A stretch of 64,000 nucleotides of DNA from Pseudomonadota bacterium (GTDB lineage Bacteria; Pseudomonadota; Alphaproteobacteria; Sphingomonadales; Sphingomonadaceae): assembly GCA_023394965.1 (NCBI GenBank), contig JAEWZX010000001.1, positions 1 through 64,000 of the forward strand, in the 5' to 3' direction. Below the pieces are notes generated by a model that was given only the letters and a program-made list of their open reading frames with translations, did no database searches and had not been told where the DNA came from. Position numbers and translations under genes: made by a program. Within the stretch, counting starts at the first letter, position 1. Each line of letters begins with the position of its first letter. This document shows positions 8,335-16,195 of the stretch, piece after piece.

Positions 8335-9884
8335 CGTGAGATCGTAACTCCTTGCCCCGAACTTTCGTGCAGCGATGCATTCAGTGCGTTAAAATAAGCT
8401 CTGTTGGAGGGCAGGGCCGCAGATAGCGCACGTACACGGTCTGCCACACCGGCCAGTTTCTGCAGGGTATGACTCGGTGGAATTTTGATTGCTTCTGCTG
8501 GTAGCGGGAAGCCCATTCCGTAAAGTACGTATTGATGGCTGGTCGCAGAAAAAATCTCGTCGATCTGGGGGAAATCCGCTGCAGACGGAGGATGATCTCG
8601 CCACAGTTCCAACTGAGCCAACAGTGACTGAGGAACCGTCGCTGGATCGCGCTGAGCCCGCCAGTAGGGTTCTGTGCGCTGGCTTAAAACGTAGTGGAGC
8701 TTGAGGAAGTCGACGATCCGGTCCCAGCGATAAAGGAATAGTTTGTTGAAACGATCAGCGAGCCTCGGGAGGCCTGTTCGGCTTTGCGGGAAACCATCTG
8801 CCAATGCTTGCAGCGATAATTCGATAAGCACGATGGCCGATGCCTCAAGCGGTTCGATAAAGCCTGCGGATAGGCCAATTGCCAAGCAATTTCCTTCCCA
8901 GAACCGATCCCGGTGGCCTGTTGGAAATTGCAGTTTGCGAGGGCAAATGGCGGCCATATTTGCGTCAGGCATTTTGGCTTCGACATAGCTCGTCAGGATG
9001 TCCGCCGCTTCTCCATCCTTCAGAAAGTGGGACGAATAGACGCAGCCGATACCTCGCCGGGTCGGGAGGGCGATATCCCAAATCCACCCGGCGCGGTGGG
9101 CAGTCCCGATGGTTTGCGATGCAATGGCGCTCTCGGGCTGAACCGGCACCTGCAATGCCAGAGCGCGATCGTTGAAGGAGACATCTGACCGGTCGATCCA
9201 GCGGACGCCCAATTCATCCCCAATCAACTTGGCAGCCAAGCCAGTGCAATCGATGAAGAAATCGCCTTCGACCGCGACACCGTCGTCCAGCAGCAATTTG
9301 CTCAATAAACCGCTGCCATCTCTCTCAATCCCTGTTACGAGGCCGCGTACATGTTTCACACGGAGTTTCGATACGGCTTGATCGGCCAGTAAACCGACAA
9401 GCTTTCCGGCATCCAGATGGTAGCCATAGTTGAGTGCACCTGTGAAGGGGGGCATGGTTCGCTGCCGCGGCGCAAGGTTCCGGTCGCATATGGCAGCCTG
9501 CGCGGTCATGGTTCCAGCGAAGGATCCCGAACTGTCCTCATGTCTCCACGCGGCCAGCAAATCGGAGATGGCGTTTGGGGGAGGCGCACTGAAGGGGTGG
9601 TAATAGCTATCCTGCGCTGAGCCATCCACCCAGCCATCAAAACGGGATCCCTGTTTGAACGAGGCATCGCAGCAGGCCAGAAAAGAGGCTTCGTCAATCC
9701 CCACGGACGACAAGGTTTCTCGCAGCGTTGGCCAGCTTCCTTCGCCGACACCGATGGTCGGAATATCCGGAGCCTCCACCAAAGTAACCGTAAGTTCAGG
9801 CCGCCGCGCAGCCAGAACACACGCTGCCAGCCAGCCGGCCGTTCCGCCGCCAACGATTACCAGCCTATGAAACTCGGATGCCAT
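8331..9884 (-). CDS. Flavin-dependent tryptophan halogenase family protein (copy 2)
   Basis: A 517-residue second halogenase homologue. GGGTAGW is at residues 12-18, the catalytic lysine at Lys77 in ASFKQG, and the EPLE segment in GLSAGFIEPLEASAI. The WxWxIP motif is altered: the equivalent stretch reads GWIWDIALPT, so the Ile-Pro pair is replaced by Ile-Ala. The protein has diverged well from copy 1, so this is an old duplication or separate acquisition rather than a recent copy. It is the first gene after the receptor terminator and is followed by SapC with a four-base overlap. Whether it still halogenates or does another flavin reaction cannot be decided from sequence. Confidence 0.9.
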   Translation of the reverse strand: MASEFHRLVIVGGGTAGWLAACVLAARRPELTVTLVEAPDIPTIGVGEGSWPTLRETLSSVGIDEASFLACCDASFKQGSRFDGWVDGSAQDSYYHPFSAPPPNAISDLLAAWRHEDSSGSFAGTMTAQAAICDRNLAPRQRTMPPFTGALNYGYHLDAGKLVGLLADQAVSKLRVKHVRGLVTGIERDGSGLLSKLLLDDGVAVEGDFFIDCTGLAAKLIGDELGVRWIDRSDVSFNDRALALQVPVQPESAIASQTIGTAHRAGWIWDIALPTRRGIGCVYSSHFLKDGEAADILTSYVEAKMPDANMAAICPRKLQFPTGHRDRFWEGNCLAIGLSAGFIEPLEASAIVLIELSLQALADGFPQSRTGLPRLADRFNKLFLYRWDRIVDFLKLHYVLSQRTEPYWRAQRDPATVPQSLLAQLELWRDHPPSAADFPQIDEIFSATSHQYVLYGMGFPLPAEAIKIPPSHTLQKLAGVADRVRALSAALPSNRAYFNALNASLHESSGQGVTISR

Positions 9885-9919
9885 GGGTTCGGCCTCATAC
9901 CCGCAGTTGGTCTGCGAGA

Positions 9920-9960
9920 CAAAAAAGGAGAGCCGTACTGTCGGGCAGTACGGCTCTCCT
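9920..9960 (-). terminator. Rho-independent terminator after the TonB receptor gene
   Basis: A perfect 15-bp stem (9926-9940 with 9946-9960) around a five-base loop. On the minus strand it is followed by TTTTTT (complement of 9920-9925). It lies 38 bases past the receptor stop and 36 bases before the halogenase start, so it separates the receptor message from the halogenase-SapC-cupin genes. Confidence 0.9.
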
Positions 9961-9998
9961 ACTATGGCGTGGACTGGACCATGATTGGCCCTGCCTTG

Positions 9999-12900
9999 TT
10001 AGAAGGAGAAGCGCACACCGGCCGCGTAACGCGGTGCACCGCGATAGGCGAAGAAGGTCTCGTTCTCGTTCCGACGGAAACCCTTGAGGTTCTCGCCCGT
10101 CAGGTTGATCCCTTCCACAAAGACCGTGAGGCCCATGTCGAACTCGTAAGAAGCGCTGGCGTCGATCTGCCAATACTCATCACGATAGAAAGGGTTGGTC
10201 GGGTTCTGGCTATAACCGGCGAGGAACTTGTCGCGCCAGTTCCATGCTACACGAGCCTGAAGTGGCCCTTTATCGTAGAACAGCACTGCGTTGGCGCTGT
10301 CGGACAGGCCGACCAGCGCAAACTGCGAGATTTTATATGGCTGCGTGTCATCGAATTTCGCGTCACCATTCACGATGGTGTAGTTCAGGATAACGCCGAG
10401 GCCGGTTTCCCAGAAGCTATGCTGCAAGGCGAATTCGAAGCCATCTATCTTGGCCGTCTGGTCCGAATTTCCGGGCAGAGTCAGATCTACAAGAAGAGGT
10501 GCATCTTCTGGCAATCCATAAATGCGAGTCACCCCGTTCACGACTTCCGTCGTTTCAGGATAGTTGGCGATTATGTAATTGCGAATGCTATCATTATTCG
10601 CGTTTGCCCCAAGTGCTGCGCGAGCTTCATCCGCGCGCGGCCCGTCGAACGGGTTCGTGATATTCTCGAGGAAAATTTGACGGCTTCCGCTGGTGTCGAT
10701 GTAGTTTTCGACATTTTTACGGAAATACCCGACCGACAGATAGCTTTCTGGTCCATAGTACCATTCCGCCGATACGTCGAAGTTCTCCGACTTGTATGGC
10801 AGCAAGCTCGGATTGCCCTGACTGCCTTCCCCACCATCCTGCCGGAACAGCGGGCTGTAAGATAAACCGGCTTCAAGGTTGCTGTAAGAAGGCCGTGTGA
10901 TGGTGTGGCTGTATGAGGCGCGCAAGATGACGTCCTCAACTGGCTCGATGTCGAAGTCGACATTGGGCAGCCAGAAATCGTACCCACCCTTGACCCTTGT
11001 GTATTCGAGATTTTCTGTATCGAGTTCGAGATAGAATTCGTTCGCGGCCGCCCAGTACGAGCCGGTCACTGTCGGCACCAGAGCGGTGGAGTCCACTCTG
11101 GTGTCTTCATAGCGCAATCCAGTGATCAGATGTGCTTCGCCGGCCCCGATATCGAATGAGAAGTTTGCCTCGGCGTAAGGGGCAAGCGTCTTTTCAGTGA
11201 TGCGACGGTCAGTTGTCGGGTTGGCCAAGCAGGTGCCGGAAATCGCAGTGCCTGCGCCCGAGTTGCTGCAAATGCCGAACTGACTTTCTAGGAGGTTCAC
11301 CATGCGCTCTACGTCGAAACCATAGAACTGCTGGATGATGTTCGGATTATCGACGCCATCCATACCGCGGAAGGCTTCGGTCACGTCGATCGGGAAGAAA
11401 ATATCGTCAGGTATATCGTCGGCCGTACCAACGCCTCCCCAGGTTTCATTCTGAAGGAAGCCGTAAGCGGACCTGATCTTGTTTTCAGTGTAGGAGACAC
11501 CGAAATCCAGGCTGTCCAAGAAGCCAAGATCAGCCTCCCATCTACCGCTCAACTGGACCTGGTCTATGTCGTCACGGAAATAGGCATTCCTGAAGGCGCT
11601 GCCGGTGGCGTAACGCTGCGTGACATCATTGGAATCAACGCCTGGCGCATTTACATAGGAGATCACTGGAAGATAGCTGTCAAAATCGATCCGCTGTTCC
11701 TGCAGACCATAGATGGCCGTACCCACCGAGACGCTCGAGCCATAAGGCAAAGTTGGTTTCGACTCAGCGCTCGAACTATGTGCGTCCAGAACCCAAGTTA
11801 GACCACCCGGAGCCTCCCATTCGAGATTAAAGCCTATAGATTTGTTGATGGACCGGTTCGCGGTGAGCGATCCAGAATAGGACAGGTCGGATGGCGCATC
11901 ACCGAAGTTCTCTGAATAGAACAGCGGTCCGGCCGCCGGTCCGTCGGTCCAGCCGCTCGAGGTATCGCCATGGTTGAACCAAATCCCGACTGAACTCTGG
12001 CGCGCTTCGACTGTATTCTGTGAGAAGGTATAATCGACCGTCGCAGTCAGACCGTCGACGACTTCGTACTGCAGCACTGCCTGGCCGTTGATCCGTTCGC
12101 GCGAAATATCGGTGACGTTGTAAGAGCCGTTTTGTGGCACCGCATACACATCGTTCGGGCCGGGGCGATTCTGTACGTTTGCATCCGGTCGAGGGCATAC
12201 ACTGCCCCATTCGTTCTCGTAGCTGTTACCAAGCGAATCTACACCGCCGCAACCAAGGTATCCGTCACGCCATTCGGTAGAGTACTGGTTAAAGCCAGAG
12301 TTGCGCTTCTGATAGCTGCCCGTGACAGCAATACCGATGCGATTATCCGCAAAGGTGCTCGACAAGATGCCTGAAATTTCTGGCGTAATGTCGACGTCGC
12401 CATTCTGCGACTTGTCGTAAACGCCCTTGATCCCGATGCTACCCTTGAAGCCAGGGTCATCAAGCGGCCGTGGGGTGCGGATATTGATTGTTGAACCGAT
12501 ACCACCAGAAGGAACCGTGGCGCGCCCAGTTTTGTAAACTTCGACAGCAGCCACCGCTTCAGAAGCGAGATTGCCGAAATCGAAGGACCGCGAAGAAGGC
12601 GCGCTGGCACCATCCCCAAGGGTCGAAGTCGGCATCTGGCGGCCGTTCAGCGTAACCAGATTGTATTCTGGCCCAAATCCCCGAACGGTAACACGCGCAC
12701 CCTCACCATTCTCGCGGTCAATCGAGACGCCCGTAATGCGCTGCAGCGATTCCGCAAGATTCGTATCCGGAAATTTGCCGATGTCTTCTGCAGAAATTGC
12801 GTCGACGACACCCTGGCCAGAACGCTTGATGTTCATCGATTCGCGCAAGCTGGCACGAATGCCGGAGACGATAATGACATCGCCTTCGTTTTGCAGGACT

Positions 12901-13025
12901 TCTTCGGCCGCCTCGTCGCTAGCCGTTGCATCCTGAGCAAACGCGAGCGGTGCGCTCACGCCCATTGCGACTACCGATGCCCCCGCCAGATACCGGATGA
13001 GCGCAGGCCTGTGTTTGAAAGTCAT
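9999..13025 (-). CDS. TonB-dependent receptor, oligosaccharide type
   Basis: A 1008-residue outer-membrane receptor. A signal peptide (charged start, hydrophobic core, cleavage near AFAQDA) is followed by a TonB-box-like VIIVSGIRASL. The plug domain has FPDTNLAESLQRITGVSIDRENGEG and the RGFGPEYNLVTLNGR element. A long beta barrel ends in aromatic FSF at the C-terminus, the outer-membrane insertion signal. This plug type is the one found in maltose and other glycan receptors of Caulobacter and Xanthomonas. I chose the ATG at 13025 because GGAGGAGAAA precedes it; an in-frame upstream start at 13043 lacks this. Paired LacI-type operators lie 53-82 bases upstream. It should import the oligosaccharide that the GH3 enzyme degrades. 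Confidence 0.93.
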   Translation of the reverse strand: MTFKHRPALIRYLAGASVVAMGVSAPLAFAQDATASDEAAEEVLQNEGDVIIVSGIRASLRESMNIKRSGQGVVDAISAEDIGKFPDTNLAESLQRITGVSIDRENGEGARVTVRGFGPEYNLVTLNGRQMPTSTLGDGASAPSSRSFDFGNLASEAVAAVEVYKTGRATVPSGGIGSTINIRTPRPLDDPGFKGSIGIKGVYDKSQNGDVDITPEISGILSSTFADNRIGIAVTGSYQKRNSGFNQYSTEWRDGYLGCGGVDSLGNSYENEWGSVCPRPDANVQNRPGPNDVYAVPQNGSYNVTDISRERINGQAVLQYEVVDGLTATVDYTFSQNTVEARQSSVGIWFNHGDTSSGWTDGPAAGPLFYSENFGDAPSDLSYSGSLTANRSINKSIGFNLEWEAPGGLTWVLDAHSSSAESKPTLPYGSSVSVGTAIYGLQEQRIDFDSYLPVISYVNAPGVDSNDVTQRYATGSAFRNAYFRDDIDQVQLSGRWEADLGFLDSLDFGVSYTENKIRSAYGFLQNETWGGVGTADDIPDDIFFPIDVTEAFRGMDGVDNPNIIQQFYGFDVERMVNLLESQFGICSNSGAGTAISGTCLANPTTDRRITEKTLAPYAEANFSFDIGAGEAHLITGLRYEDTRVDSTALVPTVTGSYWAAANEFYLELDTENLEYTRVKGGYDFWLPNVDFDIEPVEDVILRASYSHTITRPSYSNLEAGLSYSPLFRQDGGEGSQGNPSLLPYKSENFDVSAEWYYGPESYLSVGYFRKNVENYIDTSGSRQIFLENITNPFDGPRADEARAALGANANNDSIRNYIIANYPETTEVVNGVTRIYGLPEDAPLLVDLTLPGNSDQTAKIDGFEFALQHSFWETGLGVILNYTIVNGDAKFDDTQPYKISQFALVGLSDSANAVLFYDKGPLQARVAWNWRDKFLAGYSQNPTNPFYRDEYWQIDASASYEFDMGLTVFVEGINLTGENLKGFRRNENETFFAYRGAPRYAAGVRFSF

Positions 13026-13077
13026 TGCTGTTTCTCCTCCCAATCCGCGCGCATGCAGCGCACGAAAACCTTTATAT

Positions 13078-13107
13078 GTGAACGTTCACCTATTTGATAA
13101 CGTTCAC
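13078..13107. promoter_or_regulatory. Tandem LacI-type operators upstream of the TonB receptor
   Basis: Two AACGTT-centred sites lie here: a perfect 12-base palindrome GTGAACGTTCAC at 13078-13089 and TTGATAACGTTCAC at 13094-13107. The centres are 17 bases apart, close to one and a half helical turns. The second is almost identical to the site before the GH3 gene. The LacI regulator at 3967-5028 is the likely binder. The pair could also affect the divergent flavin reductase gene that starts at 13245. Confidence 0.65.
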
Positions 13108-13244
13108 TTGGTCAATTCCTGCGTCTGTTGTGCGTCGGAAAAGTGCATCAATGTTGCAAATGTGTTGCATTTTTTGCGGCGGACTTTTGTGGCTAAGACG
13201 TTCGCCTGTTGCCCAAACGTTGGAGCAGGGGTAGCTGGGCAGCA

Positions 13245-13835
13245 ATGTTCGACCCAAATGCTTTCCGCGATGCGCTAGGCAGTTTCGTCACCGGCGTCAC
13301 GATCGTGACCGCGAGGGACGGCGATGGCCGTCCGTTCGGACTTACTGCCAATAGTTTCAATTCGGTGAGCCTGGATCCGCCGATGGTGCTGTGGAGCCTC
13401 TCGCTTAAATCGGGAGCGCTTCCCGTATTCCGAGATACCGACAGTTGGGCGGTGCATGTTCTGGCCGCCGATCAGCAATCCATGTCCGATCGGTTTGCTC
13501 GGCCAGGCGAGGATAGATTTGCCGGTATCGACTGCGCCAACGGGCCGGAAGGCGCCCCCTTGCTGGATGGTTATGCTGCGCGCTTCGGTTGTCGGGCGCG
13601 CTTCGAATATGAAGGTGGTGACCACGCGATCTTCCTTGGGGAGGTTGTGGATTTCGACCGGCGCGAAGCTGAGCCACTTATTTATCATAGCGGCCAGTAT
13701 GGCCGGGTCATGCGGTCGCCAACTGGAGAAGATCTGGAACGGGAAGGTTTGGCCGAGAGGGCTGGTGACGATCTTTCCCTGACGGCAAGCGGTGTGGAAC
13801 TGTTCGAAGCTCTCGCAGCCTTGGCCAACCGCTAG
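13245..13835 (+). CDS. Flavin reductase family protein (FMN-binding split barrel)
   Basis: A 196-residue protein of the flavin reductase-like family that supplies reduced flavin to partner monooxygenases. The family start is clear: FRDALGSFVTGVTIVTARD, then FGLTANSFNSVSLDPPMVLWSL with the T-x-N-S-F-x-S-V-S-x-x-P-P signature at about residues 34-48, and the central WAVHVLA strand. I prefer the ATG at 13245; an upstream start at 13209 adds residues foreign to the family. It is divergent from the TonB receptor and leads a plus-strand group with a nitronate monooxygenase-like gene and an acyl-CoA dehydrogenase. The partner could be the downstream oxygenase-like protein or, less directly, the two halogenases. 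Confidence 0.85.
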   Translation: MFDPNAFRDALGSFVTGVTIVTARDGDGRPFGLTANSFNSVSLDPPMVLWSLSLKSGALPVFRDTDSWAVHVLAADQQSMSDRFARPGEDRFAGIDCANGPEGAPLLDGYAARFGCRARFEYEGGDHAIFLGEVVDFDRREAEPLIYHSGQYGRVMRSPTGEDLEREGLAERAGDDLSLTASGVELFEALAALANR

Positions 13836-13891
13836 ACACATCGCCTTCCCCTCGATACCGGTTGCGAAAAGCAACTAGGGAAGAGGCAGTG

Positions 13892-14869
13892 ATGAAAACC
13901 CGCATTACCGAACTGTTCGGGATCGAACATCCAATCATTCAGGGCGGCATGCATTATGTCGGGCTGGCGGAAATGGCTGCAGCTGTTTCAAATGCTGGCG
14001 GGCTGGGTATCATCACCGGATTGACCCAAGGTACACCGGAAAAGCTCGCGAACGAGATCGCTCGCTGCAAGGAAATGACAGACAAGCCTTTCGGCGTGAA
14101 CCTGACCTTTCTTCCAACGGTCAATGCGCCTGATTATCCGGGGCTGGTTAAGGCGATTATCGAGGGCGGAGTTAAGGTGGTCGAAACTGCCGGCAACAAC
14201 CCTGCGCAGGTACTGCCTTATTTCAAGGATGCCGGGGTAAAGGTCATCCACAAATGCACTAGTGTGCGGCATAGCCTCAAGGCCCAGTCAATTGGCTGTG
14301 ACGCGGTTAGCGTCGATGGCTTCGAATGCGGCGGCCACCCGGGTGAGGACGACATTCCCAATATGATCCTGCTCCCACGAGCGGCAGACGAGCTGGATAT
14401 TCCCTTCGTTGCCAGTGGCGGCATGGCCGATGCCCGCAGCCTCGTGGCCAGTCTCGCCATGGGGGCTGAAGGAATGAACATGGGCACACGCTTCATCGCG
14501 ACAAAAGAAGCGCCGGTCCACGAGAATGTGAAAAAGGCGATCGTAGCGGCGAGCGAACTCGATACGCGTCTCGTTATGCGGCCTTTGCGCAATACTGAGC
14601 GGGTGATGACCAACGAAGCCGTCGAGCGCCTGCTGGAGAAAGAACGCAAGTTGGGTGCCGATCTCAAGTTCGAAGACATTATCGAGGAAGTCGCAGGCGT
14701 ATATCCGCGGATCATGACCGAAGGTGACATGGATGCAGGTGCGTGGTCCTGCGGAATGGTGGCAGGGCTCATCAACGATATCCCGAGCTGCAAGGATCTG
14801 ATCGACGGCATTATGTCTGAAGCAGAAAGCCTTATTCGCCAGCGCCTTACTGGCCTGCTTGCTAACTGA
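13892..14869 (+). CDS. Nitronate monooxygenase / 2-nitropropane dioxygenase family protein
   Basis: A 325-residue FMN-dependent TIM-barrel protein. The N-terminus ITELFGIEHPIIQGGMHYV, the AGGLGIITG turn, the VNLTFLP strand, GFECGGHPGEDD holding the family histidine, and PFVASGGMADARSLVASLAMGAEGMNMGTRF for FMN phosphate binding are all present. Members oxidise nitronates, but many homologues beside acyl-CoA genes act as enoyl reductase-like or uncharacterised flavoproteins. Start chosen at 13892, where GAGGCAG precedes the ATG. It is 56 bases after the flavin reductase and 14 bases before the acyl-CoA dehydrogenase, so all three form one operon, probably for oxidation of an acyl-CoA-linked substrate. 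Confidence 0.85.
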   Translation: MKTRITELFGIEHPIIQGGMHYVGLAEMAAAVSNAGGLGIITGLTQGTPEKLANEIARCKEMTDKPFGVNLTFLPTVNAPDYPGLVKAIIEGGVKVVETAGNNPAQVLPYFKDAGVKVIHKCTSVRHSLKAQSIGCDAVSVDGFECGGHPGEDDIPNMILLPRAADELDIPFVASGGMADARSLVASLAMGAEGMNMGTRFIATKEAPVHENVKKAIVAASELDTRLVMRPLRNTERVMTNEAVERLLEKERKLGADLKFEDIIEEVAGVYPRIMTEGDMDAGAWSCGMVAGLINDIPSCKDLIDGIMSEAESLIRQRLTGLLAN

Positions 14870-14883
14870 AGGGGCCGATCACC

Positions 14884-16026
14884 ATGCTCGACACCAGCCA
14901 GCGCACGTCCTACAATGAGGACCACGAAGCTTTCCGCGACACGGTCCGCAAGGTCTTCGCCGAACATATGACCCCTCATCTGGACCAGCATGAGGACGAG
15001 GGCATCGTGCCCCGATCTGCATGGAAGGCGCTGGGCGAGGCGGGGATGCTGTGCCCCACCGTCAAGGAAGAAAACGGCGGCCTCGGCCTCGATTTCGGCT
15101 TCAACTGCGTATTGTGCGAAGAGCTATCCTATCTCGGCAGCTCGGCTGGCTTCACGCTGCAGAACGATATCACCGCCAATTACATCGAGCGTCTCGGCAC
15201 CGAGGAACAGCGGCACAAATACCTTCCGGGCATGGTTTCGGGCGATGTGATCTCTGCCATCGCCATGACCGAACCGGGCGCGGGCAGCGATCTGCAGGGC
15301 ATCCGCACCACTGCGGTCAAGGACGGCGATGAGTTGGTGGTGAACGGGGCGAAGACCTACATCACCAATGGTCAGAATGCCGATGTGGTGATCGTCGTTG
15401 CCAAGACCGATCCCTCGCAGGGGGCCAAGGGGACGACGCTGGTACTGGTTGATGCCGATACGCCGGGTTTCGAACGCGGGCGCAATCTCGACAAGATCGG
15501 GCAGCACTCTGCGGATACATCCGAACTCTTCTTCAACGACTGCCGTGTGCCGATGACCAATATTCTGGGTGGGGAGGGGCGCGGGTTCATTCATCTGATG
15601 GAGGAACTGCCGCAGGAACGGCTTGGCATTGCTGTTGGCGCTCAGGCGGCAGCGCAGCGCGCTTTCGACGAAGCCGTGAAATTCACCAAGGATCGCAAGG
15701 CCTTCGGCAAGACCGTGTTCGAATTCCAGAACACCAAATTCGTCCTCGCCGATCTCAAGGCCAAGCTGCAGGTGGGCTGGGCGCATCTCGACTGGGCGAT
15801 CAAAAAACACCTCGCGGGAGAGCTTACTACGGATGAGGCGAGTGCTGCGAAATTGTGGCATACGGATTTGCAGTGGGAGGCCTGCGATAAGGCGCTGCAA
15901 CTGCATGGCGGGGCAGGATATATGAACGAATATTCCATCGCCAGGCTGTGGCGCGATGCGCGGGTTACGCGCATTTTCGGCGGTACGAACGAGATCATGA
16001 AGGAGGTCATCTCCCGTTCTATCTGA
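14884..16026 (+). CDS. Acyl-CoA dehydrogenase, long-chain (ACADL-like) type
   Basis: A 380-residue flavoenzyme introducing the alpha-beta double bond in an acyl-CoA. The FAD/substrate signature AIAMTEPGAGSDLQGI (125-140) and the C-terminal LHGGAGYMNEYSIARLWRDAR are present. The residue that is the catalytic Glu of medium-chain enzymes is Gly here (IFGGTNEIMK); instead the helix-G base is present as Glu245 in ELPQERLGIA, the arrangement of long-chain and isovaleryl-CoA dehydrogenases. Length and domain order are normal. It follows the nitronate monooxygenase-like gene closely with a GGGG ribosome site. Exact acyl chain is unknown. Confidence 0.93.
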   Translation: MLDTSQRTSYNEDHEAFRDTVRKVFAEHMTPHLDQHEDEGIVPRSAWKALGEAGMLCPTVKEENGGLGLDFGFNCVLCEELSYLGSSAGFTLQNDITANYIERLGTEEQRHKYLPGMVSGDVISAIAMTEPGAGSDLQGIRTTAVKDGDELVVNGAKTYITNGQNADVVIVVAKTDPSQGAKGTTLVLVDADTPGFERGRNLDKIGQHSADTSELFFNDCRVPMTNILGGEGRGFIHLMEELPQERLGIAVGAQAAAQRAFDEAVKFTKDRKAFGKTVFEFQNTKFVLADLKAKLQVGWAHLDWAIKKHLAGELTTDEASAAKLWHTDLQWEACDKALQLHGGAGYMNEYSIARLWRDARVTRIFGGTNEIMKEVISRSI

Positions 16027-16077
16027 GAAGCAACCGAGGCCGACGGGGCCGCCCCGCCGACTTCGATTTCGCCGACT

Positions 16078-16115
16078 GAACACTGAAATACATGTCAATC
16101 AGCCGTCTGATTGCG
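16078..16115. repeat. Dispersed repeat, copy 1 (partner at 41223-41259)
   Basis: About 38 bases containing CATGTCAATCA-x-CCGTCTGAT. It matches the element at 41223-41259 at roughly 33 positions in the same orientation. It lies in the gap between the acyl-CoA dehydrogenase and the aldo/keto reductase. Function unknown. Confidence 0.55.
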
Positions 16116-16146
16116 CCCCGAACGCCCCCGGAACAATCGATCGCGG

Positions 16147-16161
16147 CACGAAACGTTCGTG
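16147..16161. promoter_or_regulatory. Inverted repeat upstream of aldo/keto reductase
   Basis: CACGAA-ACG-TTCGTG is a perfect 6-bp inverted repeat with a three-base centre, 34 bases before the aldo/keto reductase start. Position and symmetry suit a repressor operator. It is not followed by a T tract, so it is not a terminator. The regulator is not identified. Confidence 0.35.
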
Positions 16162-16195
16162 AAAGCACGCCACTCTCCTGAAAGGAGGAGCATTT

